Assembly: GCF_021049265.1 (NCBI RefSeq)
Contig: NZ_CP088018.1
Coordinates: 1,736,001 to 1,800,000, forward strand
Length of the DNA stretch: 64,000 nucleotides
Source of the DNA: Ruania suaedae
GTDB taxonomy: Bacteria > Actinomycetota > Actinomycetes > Actinomycetales > Beutenbergiaceae
Direction: 5' to 3'
The notes beneath the pieces are model-generated. The model saw only the letters and a list, made by a program, of their open reading frames with translations. It ran no database searches and was not told where the DNA came from. The position numbers and the translations under genes are program-made. Below are positions 31,259-40,772 of the stretch, piece after piece (positions within the stretch are counted from its first letter, which is position 1; each line of letters starts with the position of its first letter).

Positions 31259-32395
31259 GTGATGACATGGCGGGACGGCGTGGTGCGCAGCACGGGCCGG
31301 CGGTGGCCGGGTGCGGTCGAGCTCGAGGTCGAGGTGAGCGAGCCGGTCGGTGAGGCCGGCAGGCTCGTGCGCGCCCTTGCCTATCCGGAGCTGGTCGGCG
31401 ACCCGGGCGTGGGGACGAGGGTGCTGCTCGCGACCGGTGCCCTGGCCAGGGGGCTGGGCACCGGGGGCTATGCCTTCGTCGTGGCGTGCCCCGACGACCT
31501 GCCCTCCGATCCCCCGATCCGGCCCGGGCATCTGGTCAAGGCCCGTTACACCCCGATGCAGGCGCTGGTGCTGGGAGCGGACGAGCAGGAGGCCCGCAGC
31601 CACGCGCTGCTGGCCGACGCCGATGACCTGGGCGCGCTGCCCGTCGTCGTGGCCGACCTGCACTCGGCGCTGCCGGCGATCGTGGCGGGCGCACGCCACG
31701 AGGCCCTCCGCGCGGGCCTGCGCCCGCCGCGGGTGGCCTATGTCATGACCGACGGCGGTGCGCTGCCGGCCTGGTTCTCGCGCACCGTGGCGTCGTTGCG
31801 CGAGCAGGAGTGGCTGGCCGCCACCATCACCGTCGGGCAGGCGTTCGGCGGTGATCTGGAGGCGGTGACCGTGCACTCGGGGCTACTGGCGGCGCGACTG
31901 GTTGTCGGGGCCGATCTGGTCGTCGTGGCGCAGGGCCCCGGGAACCTCGGGACGGGCACCCGCTGGGGGTTCTCCGGTGTCAGCGCCGGTGAGGCGATCA
32001 ACGCCGCCGGAGTGCTCGGCGGGCGTCCGGTCGCGAGCCTGCGGGTCTCCGGCACCGACCCGCGGGAGCGGCACCGGGGGGTGTCCCACCACAGCCTCAC
32101 CGCCTACGGTCGCGTCGCGATGCACCCCTGCGACGTGGCCGTGCCCGAGCTGGTGGGCCCGCTCGCGGCCCTCGGAGACCTCGTGCAGCAGCACGCGAGC
32201 GAGCTGGCCGCGCGGCACCGGCTGGTGCCGGTCGGAACGGACGGGCTGCACGAGGCGCTGGCCGGCGCACCGGTGCGCCTGTCCACCATGGGGCGCGGAC
32301 TCGAGGAGGATCCGGGTGCGTTCCTAGCGGCTGCCGTCGCGGGCGTCCATGCCACCAGGCTCATGGCGGGCGACCAGCGCGGCGAGCCGGCGTGA
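31259..32395 (+). CDS. DUF3866 family protein
   Basis: This 378-residue protein belongs to the uncharacterised DUF3866 family. Landmarks are RALAYPELVGDPGVGTRV, RYTPMQALVLGADEQE, VVVAQGPGNLGTGTRWGFSG and the ending RLSTMGRGLEEDPGAFLAAA. It has a Rossmann-like alternation of strands and helices and no membrane segment, and the function is unknown. It lies divergently next to pafBC, where related actinobacteria often keep it. Start GTG 31259 or ATG 31262. The last 72 bp overlap the convergent gene. Confidence 0.8.
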   Translation: MMTWRDGVVRSTGRRWPGAVELEVEVSEPVGEAGRLVRALAYPELVGDPGVGTRVLLATGALARGLGTGGYAFVVACPDDLPSDPPIRPGHLVKARYTPMQALVLGADEQEARSHALLADADDLGALPVVVADLHSALPAIVAGARHEALRAGLRPPRVAYVMTDGGALPAWFSRTVASLREQEWLAATITVGQAFGGDLEAVTVHSGLLAARLVVGADLVVVAQGPGNLGTGTRWGFSGVSAGEAINAAGVLGGRPVASLRVSGTDPRERHRGVSHHSLTAYGRVAMHPCDVAVPELVGPLAALGDLVQQHASELAARHRLVPVGTDGLHEALAGAPVRLSTMGRGLEEDPGAFLAAAVAGVHATRLMAGDQRGEPA

Positions 32396-32797
32396 GGCCA
32401 CGCGCGCATGCTCGCCGTCGACGCGCTGGATCGCCATCACCGCGAGCACGGTGCCGTCGGTGAGATCGAGCTGTACCCAGTCACGCTCACCGAAACGGAC
32501 CGAGACGATCTGCTCCCAGGCGAGGCGCTGACGCCGCAGGACGTTGCGCACGAGCAGGCCCTGCTGGTCGGGGATGGCAGCCACGCTGGCGTGTAGCCAC
32601 AGGAACAGGGCCACCGCGGCGGCCAGCACGCCCGCCGTCAGGTGGAGCAGGAGCTGGGAGCCGGGCAGGCGAACGGTCAGCACCACGAAGACGAGGTATC
32701 CGCCGAGCACCCAGACGATGATGCCGAGGCTCACCCACCGGGTGGCACGAGGGCGGAAGGGCGCGTACAGGTCCTCCGCTCCTTCGCGCTCGCTCAT
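32324..32797 (-). CDS. PH-like domain membrane protein
   Basis: This 157-residue protein has two hydrophobic helices (about 22-40 and 48-68), followed by a bacterial PH-type segment IPDQQGLLVRNVLRRQRLAWEQIVSV and a beta-strand DWVQLDLTDGTVLAVMAIQRVDG. Such proteins are common in actinobacteria next to hisG and have no known role. It begins at ATG 32797, 5 bp after hisG, so it is probably cotranscribed with hisE-hisG. The overlap of 72 bp with DUF3866 at the 3' end is unusual. Confidence 0.75.
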   Translation of the reverse strand: MSEREGAEDLYAPFRPRATRWVSLGIIVWVLGGYLVFVVLTVRLPGSQLLLHLTAGVLAAAVALFLWLHASVAAIPDQQGLLVRNVLRRQRLAWEQIVSVRFGERDWVQLDLTDGTVLAVMAIQRVDGEHARVASRRLAALVARHEPGGMDARDGSR

Positions 32798-32802
32798 GCT
32801 CG

Positions 32803-33651
32803 CTACAGCCGGCTGGCGTGGATGCCGGTGACGATGATGGCGCGTGCCCCCAGCTCGTACAGCTCGTCCATGATCGGGTTCGTCTGGTTGCGCGGGACCA
32901 TCGCACGCACCGCCTTCCACTTGTCGTCGTGCAGCGGCGAGACCGTGGGTGACTCCAGTCCCGGGGTGATGGCCACGCAGGCCTCCACCCGGTCGACCGG
33001 GCAGTCGTAGTCCATCAGGACGTACTGACGGGCGACCAGCACCCCGTGCAGCCGGCGGTCCAGTGTGGCCAGCCCCGGCTTCGGCTCTTCGCCGTCATCG
33101 GGGCGGATGAGCACGGCCTCCGAACGCAGGATCGGCTCGCCGAAGACGTGCAGACCCGCCGCACGCAGGGTGCCGCCGGTCTCCACCACGTCGGCCACCA
33201 CGTCGGCGACCCCCAGGCGCACGGTCGACTCGATCGCGCCGTCGAGGCGGACGACATGGGCGGTGATACCGCGCTCGCGCAGGTAGGTGCCGACCAGGTG
33301 CGCATAGCTGGTGGCCACCCGCTTGCCGTCGATGTCGGCGAGGGTCTGCACCTGCTCGGGCGGCCCTGCGAAGCGGAAGGTGGAGCCGGCGAAGTTCAGA
33401 GCTCGGTGTTCGATGGCCCGGACGCCGGAGTCGAGCAGCAGGTCGCGGCCGGTGATGCCGGCGTCGACGACGCCCTCGCCGACGTAGACGGCGATGTCGC
33501 GGGGGCGCAGGAAGAAGAACTCGACGTCGTTCTCCTCGTCGGGCAGCACCAGCTCGCGGCCGTCCCGGCGCTGACGGTATCCGGCCTCGCGCAGCATCTG
33601 GCTGGCGGGCTCGGACAGGGAGCCCTTGTTGGGCACGGCGATTCTGAGCAC
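32803..33651 (-). CDS. hisG: ATP phosphoribosyltransferase HisG
   Basis: HisG catalyses the first step of histidine synthesis, joining ATP and PRPP. The 282-residue long-form protein has [16 protein letters not shown] at the start, [25 protein letters not shown], the DADVGITG-like [16 protein letters not shown], and [13 protein letters not shown]. The C-terminal regulatory domain (about 210-282) includes [21 protein letters not shown], the histidine-feedback region. GTG 33651 follows AAGGA. It is cotranscribed with hisE. Confidence 0.93.
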   Translation of the reverse strand: MLRIAVPNKGSLSEPASQMLREAGYRQRRDGRELVLPDEENDVEFFFLRPRDIAVYVGEGVVDAGITGRDLLLDSGVRAIEHRALNFAGSTFRFAGPPEQVQTLADIDGKRVATSYAHLVGTYLRERGITAHVVRLDGAIESTVRLGVADVVADVVETGGTLRAAGLHVFGEPILRSEAVLIRPDDGEEPKPGLATLDRRLHGVLVARQYVLMDYDCPVDRVEACVAITPGLESPTVSPLHDDKWKAVRAMVPRNQTNPIMDELYELGARAIIVTGIHASRL

Positions 33652-33703
33652 GGGGGTCCTTCTTCTCACGTGGTGGCGGGGGTCTGGCGCGTGGTTCCGG
33701 TGC

Positions 33704-33967
33704 TCACAGGTGCTCGTAGACGTCCTCGGGCGTCAGGCCCCGGGCGAGCATCATCACCTGCAGGTGGTAGAGGAGCTGGGAGATCTCCTCGGCCGTCTCC
33801 GCCTCGCTCTGGTACTCGGCCGCCATCCACACCTCGGCGGCCTCCTCGACGATCTTCTTGCCGATGGCATGGACGCCGGCGTCCAGCTCTGCGACGGTGC
33901 CCGAACCCTCCGGGCGGGTCCGGGCCTTGTGCTGGAGCTCGGCGAAGAGGTCGTCGAAGGTTTTCAC
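33704..33967 (-). CDS. hisE: Phosphoribosyl-ATP diphosphatase HisE
   Basis: HisE catalyses the second step of histidine synthesis, hydrolysing phosphoribosyl-ATP. The 87-residue all-helical protein has the MazG-like motif [16 protein letters not shown] (about 37-52) and [15 protein letters not shown] (about 60-74), whose Glu/Asp side chains bind Mg2+. GTG 33967 is preceded 7 nt upstream by TAGGCT, so hisE-hisG may be transcribed separately from the upstream transporter genes. Only these two his genes are in the window. Confidence 0.92.
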   Translation of the reverse strand: MKTFDDLFAELQHKARTRPEGSGTVAELDAGVHAIGKKIVEEAAEVWMAAEYQSEAETAEEISQLLYHLQVMMLARGLTPEDVYEHL

Positions 33968-33974
33968 GCCGCAG

Positions 33975-33980
33975 AGCCTA
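33975..33980 (-). promoter_or_regulatory. -10 box of hisE
   Basis: TAGGCT on the minus strand overlaps the stop codon of the transporter gene and lies 7 nt before GTG 33967, giving leaderless hisE transcription independent of the FMN riboswitch. Confidence 0.45.
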
Positions 33981-34979
33981 CTGGTCTTCGGCGAAGGCGT
34001 CGGTATAGGCCTCCCCGGGCGGCACCGGGGCGGAGGTCAGCTCGACCCCGGCCAGGAACTCCGACATCTCCGCCCAGGGCCCGCGATGGACCCCCCACCC
34101 GGGTCCGGTGCTGCCGTAGAGCGGCACCGTGGCCGCCATGGTGGCGGACATGATGGCCTCCTGCTCCGCGTCGACGGTGCCGGGGATCTCCTCGATGGCG
34201 GCGTCCACGCCGGCCTGCGGGTCGGCGGCGATGTCCTCGAGGGCGCGCCCGACCGCCTCGACGGCCGCGCGTAGCGCCTCGGGCTGCTCCTGGGTGAGGG
34301 CGTCGGTGGTTCCCATGCCGATGCCGACCAGCGGCACCTCCCCCAGCTCCACGGCGCGCACGTCCAGGCCGGTGGCGGCGAACTGCGGGACGTCGTTGTT
34401 CCGGTAGCCCATCACGGCGTCGACGTGCCCTTCGGAGAGAGCACTCTGCTGGGTGAAGCCGATGTACTCGATCTGCACGTCCTCCTGGCTCAGGCCGGCC
34501 TGGTCGAGCATCGCGAGCAGCCCGAACCAGGTCTCACCGAAGGGTCCGGGCACCCCGACGGTGCGCCCGTCCAGGTCGGCCGGTGCGGTGAGGTCGGAGT
34601 CGTCCGGCACGATCAGCGCGACGGGGTAGGTCTCGTACAGCGTTGCGATGCTCACCACCGGGATGCCGGAGTCGCGCGCCTGCATCATCTCGTCCCCGCC
34701 GGCCACCACGACGTCCTCGGTGCCGTCGGAGAGCGCGCCGAACAGGTCCTCGGACTCCCCGTGGTGGCGCAGCGTGACGTCGACGCCGGCCTCGTCGAAG
34801 TAGCCCCGCTGCGCGGCGAGGTAGAAGGGGGCGAACTGCACATTGGGCACGTAGGTGAGCCCGATCGTCAGCTCCGCGTCGGCCGGGGCGTCCCCCGCCT
34901 CCTCGGGCGGCGCACAGGCCGCCAGCGCGGCGGCGACGAGGGCGAGGGCAGCCGGCAGGCTGCGGTGGATCTTCACCAT
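33978..34979 (-). CDS. ribY: ABC transporter substrate-binding lipoprotein, RibY-like
   Basis: This 333-residue lipoprotein has a signal with lipobox LAAC (about 18-21). The mature part has the NMT1/THI5-like fold used for pyrimidine and flavin precursors: [56 protein letters not shown] and [15 protein letters not shown]. Its gene lies directly downstream of an FMN riboswitch and permease, and such pairs are known as RibXY, predicted riboflavin importers. Substrate specificity is inferred from the riboswitch, not from binding residues. It overlaps the permease gene by 7 nt. Confidence 0.8.
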   Translation of the reverse strand: MVKIHRSLPAALALVAAALAACAPPEEAGDAPADAELTIGLTYVPNVQFAPFYLAAQRGYFDEAGVDVTLRHHGESEDLFGALSDGTEDVVVAGGDEMMQARDSGIPVVSIATLYETYPVALIVPDDSDLTAPADLDGRTVGVPGPFGETWFGLLAMLDQAGLSQEDVQIEYIGFTQQSALSEGHVDAVMGYRNNDVPQFAATGLDVRAVELGEVPLVGIGMGTTDALTQEQPEALRAAVEAVGRALEDIAADPQAGVDAAIEEIPGTVDAEQEAIMSATMAATVPLYGSTGPGWGVHRGPWAEMSEFLAGVELTSAPVPPGEAYTDAFAEDQ

Positions 34980-35752
34980 CTGACCTTTCTCTCCCAGGCT
35001 CGGACGAGCACGTAGAAACCGACCGCACCGGCGGCCAGGACGAGCAGGGTCGTGAACATGCCGACGGTGTCGGAGCGGTCACGGTAGATCGAGAGCAGCA
35101 GGCCCAGTCCCTGGCCGCCCATGACGAACTCGCCCACCACGGCGCCCGTGATCGACAGGACGAACCCGTTGCGGACGCCGGCGAGCACTGCCGGCAGCGC
35201 GAGCGGTGCCTCGATGTGGGCGAGCAGGCGCCATCGTCCGGCACCGTCGAGACGGGCCGCACCGAGGATCTCCTCGTCCAGCGTGGTCAGGCCGAGGGTG
35301 GTGTTGACCACGATCGGGAAGAAGACGAGGAGCGCGCACAGCAGCGCCACCGGCAGCAGGCCGTAGCCGAACCACAGCACGATCAACGGGGCGAGCGCGA
35401 CGGCGGGGATCGCCTGCGTGGCGGCCAGATAGGGGCCGAGCGCGGCGGAGGCCAGTCGCGACCGGGCCAGCAGGTAACCCAGCGGCAGGGCGACGGCGAG
35501 GCCGATCAGCCCGCCGAGCAGGCTCTCGGTGGCGGTGGTCGCGGCGTAGCCGATGATGTCGCCGTCTGCGATCTCGGCGACCAGGCGTACCGCCAGGGCG
35601 CTCGGTGCGGGTAGCACGCGGGTGGGCGTCAGCACGGCGAGGAGCTGCCACAGCAGCAGGCCGGCCGCCCCGAGGACCAACGGGGCGAAGACGGAGGATC
35701 CGACCAGGTCGGCGGCGTCAGCCGGTCGCGACTGCGTCATCCTGCGTGCCAC
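34973..35752 (-). CDS. ribX: ABC transporter permease, RibX-like
   Basis: This 259-residue inner-membrane permease has five to six hydrophobic helices and the EAA loop ILGAARLDGAGRWRLLAHIEAPLALPAVLAGVRN, the docking site for an ATPase. It resembles the SsuC/ThiX/RibX permease group. GTG 35752 is chosen because GAGAGGA lies 9 nt upstream; an ATG lies 12 nt further in. It is the first gene after the FMN riboswitch. No ATPase gene is adjacent, as in described RibXY systems, so a shared ATPase would be needed. Confidence 0.8.
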   Translation of the reverse strand: MARRMTQSRPADAADLVGSSVFAPLVLGAAGLLLWQLLAVLTPTRVLPAPSALAVRLVAEIADGDIIGYAATTATESLLGGLIGLAVALPLGYLLARSRLASAALGPYLAATQAIPAVALAPLIVLWFGYGLLPVALLCALLVFFPIVVNTTLGLTTLDEEILGAARLDGAGRWRLLAHIEAPLALPAVLAGVRNGFVLSITGAVVGEFVMGGQGLGLLLSIYRDRSDTVGMFTTLLVLAAGAVGFYVLVRAWERKVRW

Positions 35753-35824
35753 GGCGACTCGTCCTCTCCCCAGCCATACCCGGGGTGGACGACGTGCGCG
35801 GCGCGCGTCGACCGACGGCGTCAT

Positions 35825-35836
35825 GTGTCATGACAC
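35825..35836. repeat. 12-bp palindrome after the riboswitch
   Basis: GTGTCATGACAC is a perfect palindrome placed directly after the FMN aptamer in transcript order. It could be part of the expression platform (35753-35838), which otherwise shows no clear terminator. Confidence 0.4.
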
Positions 35837-35838
35837 CG

Positions 35839-35958
35839 CGTGCTTCCTCCCATCCGGACTTTCACCGTCGGTCCCGGAGTTCCACCAGGTCAACCGATCT
35901 TGCGATCGGGTCGCGGACTGTCACCGCCGGCTCGGACTTTCACCGACCCCGGAGCACG
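35839..35958 (-). promoter_or_regulatory. FMN riboswitch (RFN element)
   Basis: Read on the minus strand, the 120 nt hold all conserved RFN blocks in order: GGTGAAAGTCC, CCGGCGGTGACAGTCCGCGA, GGTGGAACTCCGGGACC, then CGACGGTGAAAGTCCGG and GATGGGAGGA. The closing stem pairs CGTGCT with AGCACG. It senses FMN and turns down the downstream transporter genes. The expression platform is uncertain; sequestering the GAGAGGA ribosome site at 35762-35768 is one possibility. Confidence 0.93.
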
Positions 35959-36001
35959 TTGGTCTCTGGTCCTATTCTGGCACAGGCGACCGGGTGGACG
36001 T

Positions 36002-36673
36002 TCAGGGGCGGAACGCTGCCGTGGCGGCCTCGCGCAGCGCCGCGATCTCCTCGACGGGGTCCTCGGCGGAGTAGACGGCCGAGCCGGCCACGAAGATGTT
36101 CGCCCCGGCCTCGGCGGCCGCACCGATGGTCTCGCGCGAGACTCCGCCGTCGACCTGGATCCATACGTCGGCTCCTGAGCGGGTGATCGCGTCACGGGTG
36201 CGGCGGATCTTCGGCAGCGTGCCGGTGATGAAGGACTGCCCGCCGAATCCGGGCTCGACGGTCATCACCAGCACCATGTCGAACTCGGGCAGCAGGTCGA
36301 GATAGCTCTCGATGCCGGTGGCCGGCCGTAGCGCCAGACCCGCCCGGGCGCCCTGGGCACGCAGCTCGCGAGCGAGGCGTACCGGCGCGGTCGCGGCCTC
36401 GGCGTGGAAGGTCACCGACGCCGCGCCCGCCTCGGCGAAGGCGGGGGCCCAGGTGTCGGGGGCGTCGATCATCAGGTGCACGTCTGCGGGAACATCGGTG
36501 GTGGCCAGCACACGCTCCACCACCGGTAGCCCGAAGGTCATGTTCGGTACGAAATGGTTGTCCATCACGTCCAGGTGCACGTAGTCGGCGCTGGAGATGC
36601 GGCCGATCTCGCGGGTGAGGTCGGCCAGGTCCGCGTTGAGCACGCTGGGTGAGATCAGGATGGGAACGTCCAT
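36002..36673 (-). CDS. rpe: Ribulose-phosphate 3-epimerase
   Basis: This pentose-phosphate pathway enzyme interconverts ribulose and xylulose 5-phosphate. The 223-residue TIM barrel has [34 protein letters not shown] (catalytic D and metal H), [24 protein letters not shown] and [16 protein letters not shown] 36673 fits the family start and has TACGCT 7 nt upstream. An ATG at 36700 overlapping the rsmB stop (ATGA) is an alternative with 9 extra residues. Confidence 0.93.
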   Translation of the reverse strand: MDVPILISPSVLNADLADLTREIGRISSADYVHLDVMDNHFVPNMTFGLPVVERVLATTDVPADVHLMIDAPDTWAPAFAEAGAASVTFHAEAATAPVRLARELRAQGARAGLALRPATGIESYLDLLPEFDMVLVMTVEPGFGGQSFITGTLPKIRRTRDAITRSGADVWIQVDGGVSRETIGAAAEAGANIFVAGSAVYSAEDPVEEIAALREAATAAFRP

Positions 36674-36680
36674 GTCCGCC

Positions 36681-36686
36681 AGCGTA
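36681..36686 (-). promoter_or_regulatory. -10 box of rpe
   Basis: TACGCT on the minus strand lies 7 nt before ATG 36673, consistent with leaderless rpe mRNA. Confidence 0.35.
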
Positions 36687-36696
36687 TCGCCGGGCG

Positions 36697-38157
36697 TCAT
36701 CGGCGGATGAGCGCGAGGAACATCGCATCGGTGCCGTGGCGGTGGGGCCACAGCTGTAGATAGTGGCCCTGCTGGCCGGGAACGGGGGCGCCGACGAGTT
36801 GCTCGGTGATCGCGACCGCGTCGAGGACCTCGGCGTGCTCGGCGCGCTTGAGCACGTCCGTCACCACCGTCTGGGTCTCGGCCAGGTGCGGTGAGCACGT
36901 GACATAGGCCACCACTCCCCCGGGCCGGGTCGCGGCGAGCGCGGAGGTCAGCAGTTCGCGCTGCAGGGGGCCCAGCGTGGCCAGGTCGGAGAGGCTCCGG
37001 CGCCACCGTGACTCCGGTCGGCGCCGCAGCGCGCCTAGCCCGGTGCAGGGGGCATCCACGAGGACCCGGTCGAAGCCGCCGGGGTGCTCCTCGCCCAGCT
37101 CGCGCCCGTCCCCGGTACGCACGCTCAGTCCGGGAAGGACCCGGCGGACCGCCGTCATGGACTGTTCGACCAGGCGGGCCCGGTGGGCCGAGATCTCGTT
37201 GGCGAGCAGCTCGCCGTCGGGGGCGCGTTCGGCGAGCAGGGCGCCCAGCAGGGCGGCCTTGCCACCGGGGCCGGCGCACAGGTCGAGCCAGCGGGAGTCC
37301 TCTCCTTCGACGGGCGCGGCGGCGGCCACGAGGGTCACCAGCTGGCTGCCCTCGTCCTGGACCCCGATCCGGGACTCACGCACCGCCGTCAGTGCGCCCG
37401 GGTCCCCGTGCTCGAGGGAGCGCGCGGTCGGCGCCCAGCGGGTCGGCCGGGTCTCGGGGGCGTCGGCATCGGTGGCCAGCCCGGGCCGCAGCACCAGGGT
37501 GACGGCCGGTGCGGTGTTGTCGGCCTCGAGCAACGCGGGTAGGTCCGTGGCGCCGTCGGGGGTGGCGGACAGACTCTGCCGCAACGACCGGACGATCCAG
37601 GCGGGGTGGGAGGTCGTGAGGGCCAGGCGGGCCGTCTCGTCGGGCTGCTCGGCGGCGATGATGTCCAGCCACTGCGCGAGCGGACGTTCGGCGATCCGCC
37701 GCAGGATCGCGTTGACGAACTGTGCTGATCCGGCGCCGACGGTCGCGCGGGCCAGGCCGACGGTGGCCGAGACGGCCGCGTGGTCGGGCACCCGCATGGC
37801 GAGCAGCTGGTGGGCGCCGAGCCGGAGGACGTCGAGCACGGGCGGGTCGAGCCGGTCGAGCGGGCGGTCGACGACCGTGTCGATGATCGCGTCGTAGCGG
37901 CCGCGGTAGCGCAGCGTGCCGTAGGTCAGCTCGGTGGCGAAACCGGCGTCGCGGCCGGTGATGTGACGCTCGCGCAGCATCGGGGGCAGCGTGAGGTTGG
38001 CGTAGGCGTCGGAGTCCTCGACGATGCGCAGCGTGTCGTAGGAGGCCCGGCGGGCCGGATCGGCGGTCTTGGCGCGATCCTGGGGCCTGCGCTCGGTCCG
38101 CGCCCGGGAGCCGTTCGGCCGGCCGGTGCTGGGTCGGCCGCGGCGGTCCTCGCTCAT
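36697..38157 (-). CDS. rsmB: 16S rRNA m5C967 methyltransferase RsmB
   Basis: This 486-residue protein has an N-terminal NusB-like RNA-binding region (about 40-160) and a C-terminal methyltransferase. The latter shows [40 protein letters not shown] (first catalytic Cys) and [17 protein letters not shown] (second Cys). An Arg-rich leader precedes the first domain. It overlaps fmt by ATGA, so fmt-rsmB-(rpe) form an operon. This is the usual actinobacterial order. Confidence 0.92.
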   Translation of the reverse strand: MSEDRRGRPSTGRPNGSRARTERRPQDRAKTADPARRASYDTLRIVEDSDAYANLTLPPMLRERHITGRDAGFATELTYGTLRYRGRYDAIIDTVVDRPLDRLDPPVLDVLRLGAHQLLAMRVPDHAAVSATVGLARATVGAGSAQFVNAILRRIAERPLAQWLDIIAAEQPDETARLALTTSHPAWIVRSLRQSLSATPDGATDLPALLEADNTAPAVTLVLRPGLATDADAPETRPTRWAPTARSLEHGDPGALTAVRESRIGVQDEGSQLVTLVAAAAPVEGEDSRWLDLCAGPGGKAALLGALLAERAPDGELLANEISAHRARLVEQSMTAVRRVLPGLSVRTGDGRELGEEHPGGFDRVLVDAPCTGLGALRRRPESRWRRSLSDLATLGPLQRELLTSALAATRPGGVVAYVTCSPHLAETQTVVTDVLKRAEHAEVLDAVAITEQLVGAPVPGQQGHYLQLWPHRHGTDAMFLALIRR

Positions 38158-39101
38158 CGCGCCTCCTCCGACTCGAACGCGTCGTCCTCGCCGAGTCTGG
38201 CACCGCGCGCCCAGTCGGCGGCTGACATCCAGGACTTGCCGGGCGGGGCGATCCGGTCGAGCCGCACGGGAGAGGTCCCGGTCCCGACGAGGAGGCCGTC
38301 GGAGGTGACGGACAGCTGCCCCGGCGCCAGCCCGGGGGTGCCGGTGTCATCGATGGGCCGGACAGGCCCGAGCTTGACCCGCTGGCCGGCTCGGGTGGTC
38401 CAGGCACCGGGGGCGGGCGTGCAGCCGCGGATCTGGCGGTCAATGGCGATCGCGGGGCGGCGCCAGTCGACCCGGGCGTGGTCCGCGGTCAGGCGTGGGG
38501 CGAGGCTGACGCCCTCGTCGGGCTGGGGCTGCGGGGAGGCCGTGCCGTCGGCGAGGGCGTCGAGGGAGGAGACCAGCAAGGCCGGTCCGGCCTCGGCGAG
38601 CCGGTCGAGCAGGTCGCCGCTGGTGTCCCAGGGCCGGACCGTCTCGGTCATCGTGCCGATCACCGGGCCCGTGTCCAGCCCGGCCTCGATCCGGAACGTG
38701 GAGGCACCGGTCACGTCGTCACCGGCCATGATCGAGTGCTGGACGGGTGCGGCGCCGCGCCAGGCCGGCAACAGCGAGAAGTGGAGGTTGATCCAGCCGT
38801 GCGGGGGCAGGGAGAGTGCCGGTTCGCGCAGGAGCGCCCCGTAGGCCACGACGGCGCAGACCTCCGGTGCGAGTGCGCGGAGCTGCTCGACGGTCTCCGG
38901 TTCATGCGGCCGGTCGGAGGTGATGACGGGCAGGCCGGCCTCCTCTGCCGCCTCGTGTACCGGGCTCGGCGTCAGGACGCGCTTGCGGCCCGCGGGGGCG
39001 GGCGGCCGGGTCAGGACGGCGACGACCTCGTGGCTCGAGGCCAGGATCGCGTGCAGGGAGGGCACGGCGACGGCGGGCGTGCCCGCGAACACAACACGCA
39101 T
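38154..39101 (-). CDS. fmt: Methionyl-tRNA formyltransferase
   Basis: This 315-residue enzyme formylates initiator Met-tRNA with 10-formyltetrahydrofolate. Motifs are [40 protein letters not shown] (catalytic N and H) and the [17 protein letters not shown] stretch. The C-terminal tRNA-binding domain starts near 205. TAGACT 7 nt before ATG 39101 is a likely -10 box. In relatives fmt follows priA directly; here two extra genes lie between. Confidence 0.93.
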   Translation of the reverse strand: MRVVFAGTPAVAVPSLHAILASSHEVVAVLTRPPAPAGRKRVLTPSPVHEAAEEAGLPVITSDRPHEPETVEQLRALAPEVCAVVAYGALLREPALSLPPHGWINLHFSLLPAWRGAAPVQHSIMAGDDVTGASTFRIEAGLDTGPVIGTMTETVRPWDTSGDLLDRLAEAGPALLVSSLDALADGTASPQPQPDEGVSLAPRLTADHARVDWRRPAIAIDRQIRGCTPAPGAWTTRAGQRVKLGPVRPIDDTGTPGLAPGQLSVTSDGLLVGTGTSPVRLDRIAPPGKSWMSAADWARGARLGEDDAFESEEAR

Positions 39102-39108
39102 GCCTCGC

Positions 39109-39114
39109 AGTCTA
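39109..39114 (-). promoter_or_regulatory. -10 box of fmt
   Basis: TAGACT on the minus strand lies 7 nt before ATG 39101 and predicts a leaderless fmt-rsmB transcript. Confidence 0.4.
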
Positions 39115-40686
39115 GGTCCGCGGCGTGCCCTGCACGTGCCGGTGTCCCCGTCGGCGGTGGTGGTCGGCGGGGTCCGGGGCGGGGTGATCAGAAGGGTGGC
39201 GGGTCGGTGCTACCGGTGCTGCCGGGACCGCGTGCTGCTGGTGGCTGCCCGCGGGGAGGACGGACGGCATCGCCTTGGCGGCGGTGCGCATCGAGTCCAA
39301 GGCTCGTTGGCGCACCCGTGCGGTCGAAGTCGCTGCGGTCCCCGGTGAGCCGGGCAGGTCGAAGGTGCCGGCGGGGGTGACCAGATAGGCCGCGCCGTCG
39401 GGACTGGCCCAGTGGTAAGTGCCGGGGGTGATCACCTGGTAGGTCCAGCCCGCGTGCGTCTTCGCGCGATGGTGGCGCCGGCACAGGGCTGCCAGGTTGG
39501 TCGAGGTGGTGGGCCCGCCGTCCTCGTGGGGGTCGATGTGGTCCAGGTCGCCGGCCCGAGCGCTGCGGTGGCAGAACGGGAACCGGCACGTGCCATCGCG
39601 CAGGATGACCTGCTCACGCAGCCTGGGGCTGGCTTCATAGGTGGTGGCCGCGTAGTCGGTGTTGAGGTCGATCACCGGCCGCACCAGGACCCGACCGGCG
39701 GTGGCGCACCAGGTGCGGACCTGCTCAGCGGTGATCGGGGAGCGGGTGTTCTCACACCGCCCCACCCCAGACCCGTCGTGGGTGAGGTCGCCGGCGGCCA
39801 GGTGCAGATACAGCAACACCGTGCGCCCGTTGGGGTCGCCGGAGTCACTGGCACGGTCATCGTCGCCGGTGGCCCGGGCCAGGGAGGTGTGGCCGCGGGC
39901 GAGGTCGCCGAGGGCGACCGAGCGGCGCACGTCCTCACTGGCACCGGGCATGAGGGCCGTCAACGCGGCCGCGCGGGCGGAGATGGCTGCTTCCAGGTCC
40001 AGTGCGTCGGCGAGGTCGAGGCCGCCGCCGAAGGTGATGACCGCACCCGCGCTGGGATCGGTCGCGGTCGCCACCTGATCGAGGTCGATGTCGACGCGTC
40101 GCCCCTCCAACGCCGCCTCGCGGTCCTTCTCGGCCTGGTCGGGGTCGAACCTCGCCACCGCCGCAGCCACGGTGCGTTCGATCTGAGCCACCGAGCACGT
40201 CCCGATCGTCCAGGCGACCTGGGCATCGACCCAGGCGGCACCAGCGGCGGGGAGCTTCTTGCTCAACCGGGCCACCGTCCTGGCCCGATGGACACTGACC
40301 TGCCCGGCCCTGACCCGGGACCACAGCACCGGCAGGCGGTAGGCCAGCTCGACCACCGCACCGACGTAGTTCATGGCGGCTTCGTTGGACTGTCCCAGTG
40401 CTGCGGCCAGGCGGGTGAAACCGAGATCGGCCACCCACGGGGCACCCTCCCCAGCCAGCCGCATCGGCTGCTCGGTCCCCGGCACCCCGACATGAACGTC
40501 GGGGTCGAAGACCGCGTCCTGGGTCGTCTCCTCCGGGTCCACGACCGACTCACGCACCCACGCCAGCACCAACTCCGCGCGCTCGACCTCCACCGCCCGA
40601 GCCGCCACCCCATTGGCCCTCACGGCAGCCAGCACCTCTCGCTCGGCCGGAGCCGAGAAGGAGGAAGCGGTGGCTGTCGAGGTCAT
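39112..40686 (-). CDS. DUF222/HNH endonuclease family protein
   Basis: This 524-residue protein has an N-terminal DUF222 region (about 60-330; [19 protein letters not shown]) and a C-terminal HNH nuclease motif, [20 protein letters not shown]...[15 protein letters not shown], at about 385-425, with zinc-binding C/H residues. Actinobacteria carry many copies of this 13E12-like family with no defined role; they behave like selfish or mobile genes. It sits between two housekeeping genes, in an insertion point. GGGAGG precedes ATG 40686. Confidence 0.85.
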   Translation of the reverse strand: MTSTATASSFSAPAEREVLAAVRANGVAARAVEVERAELVLAWVRESVVDPEETTQDAVFDPDVHVGVPGTEQPMRLAGEGAPWVADLGFTRLAAALGQSNEAAMNYVGAVVELAYRLPVLWSRVRAGQVSVHRARTVARLSKKLPAAGAAWVDAQVAWTIGTCSVAQIERTVAAAVARFDPDQAEKDREAALEGRRVDIDLDQVATATDPSAGAVITFGGGLDLADALDLEAAISARAAALTALMPGASEDVRRSVALGDLARGHTSLARATGDDDRASDSGDPNGRTVLLYLHLAAGDLTHDGSGVGRCENTRSPITAEQVRTWCATAGRVLVRPVIDLNTDYAATTYEASPRLREQVILRDGTCRFPFCHRSARAGDLDHIDPHEDGGPTTSTNLAALCRRHHRAKTHAGWTYQVITPGTYHWASPDGAAYLVTPAGTFDLPGSPGTAATSTARVRQRALDSMRTAAKAMPSVLPAGSHQQHAVPAAPVAPTRHPSDHPAPDPADHHRRRGHRHVQGTPRT

Positions 40687-40772
40687 GAAAGAAGCCTCCC
40701 ACCGACCACCGACACTGACCCATCACCCCAGGTCAGAGCAGGTTCGAGCATCAGAGCAGGATCAGTCCATGC

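Noticed and set aside
35753-35824. Extended Arg-rich N-terminus for the RibX-like permease
   Set aside because: The extra residues look like translated leader after the riboswitch; the start at 35752 has a ribosome site.
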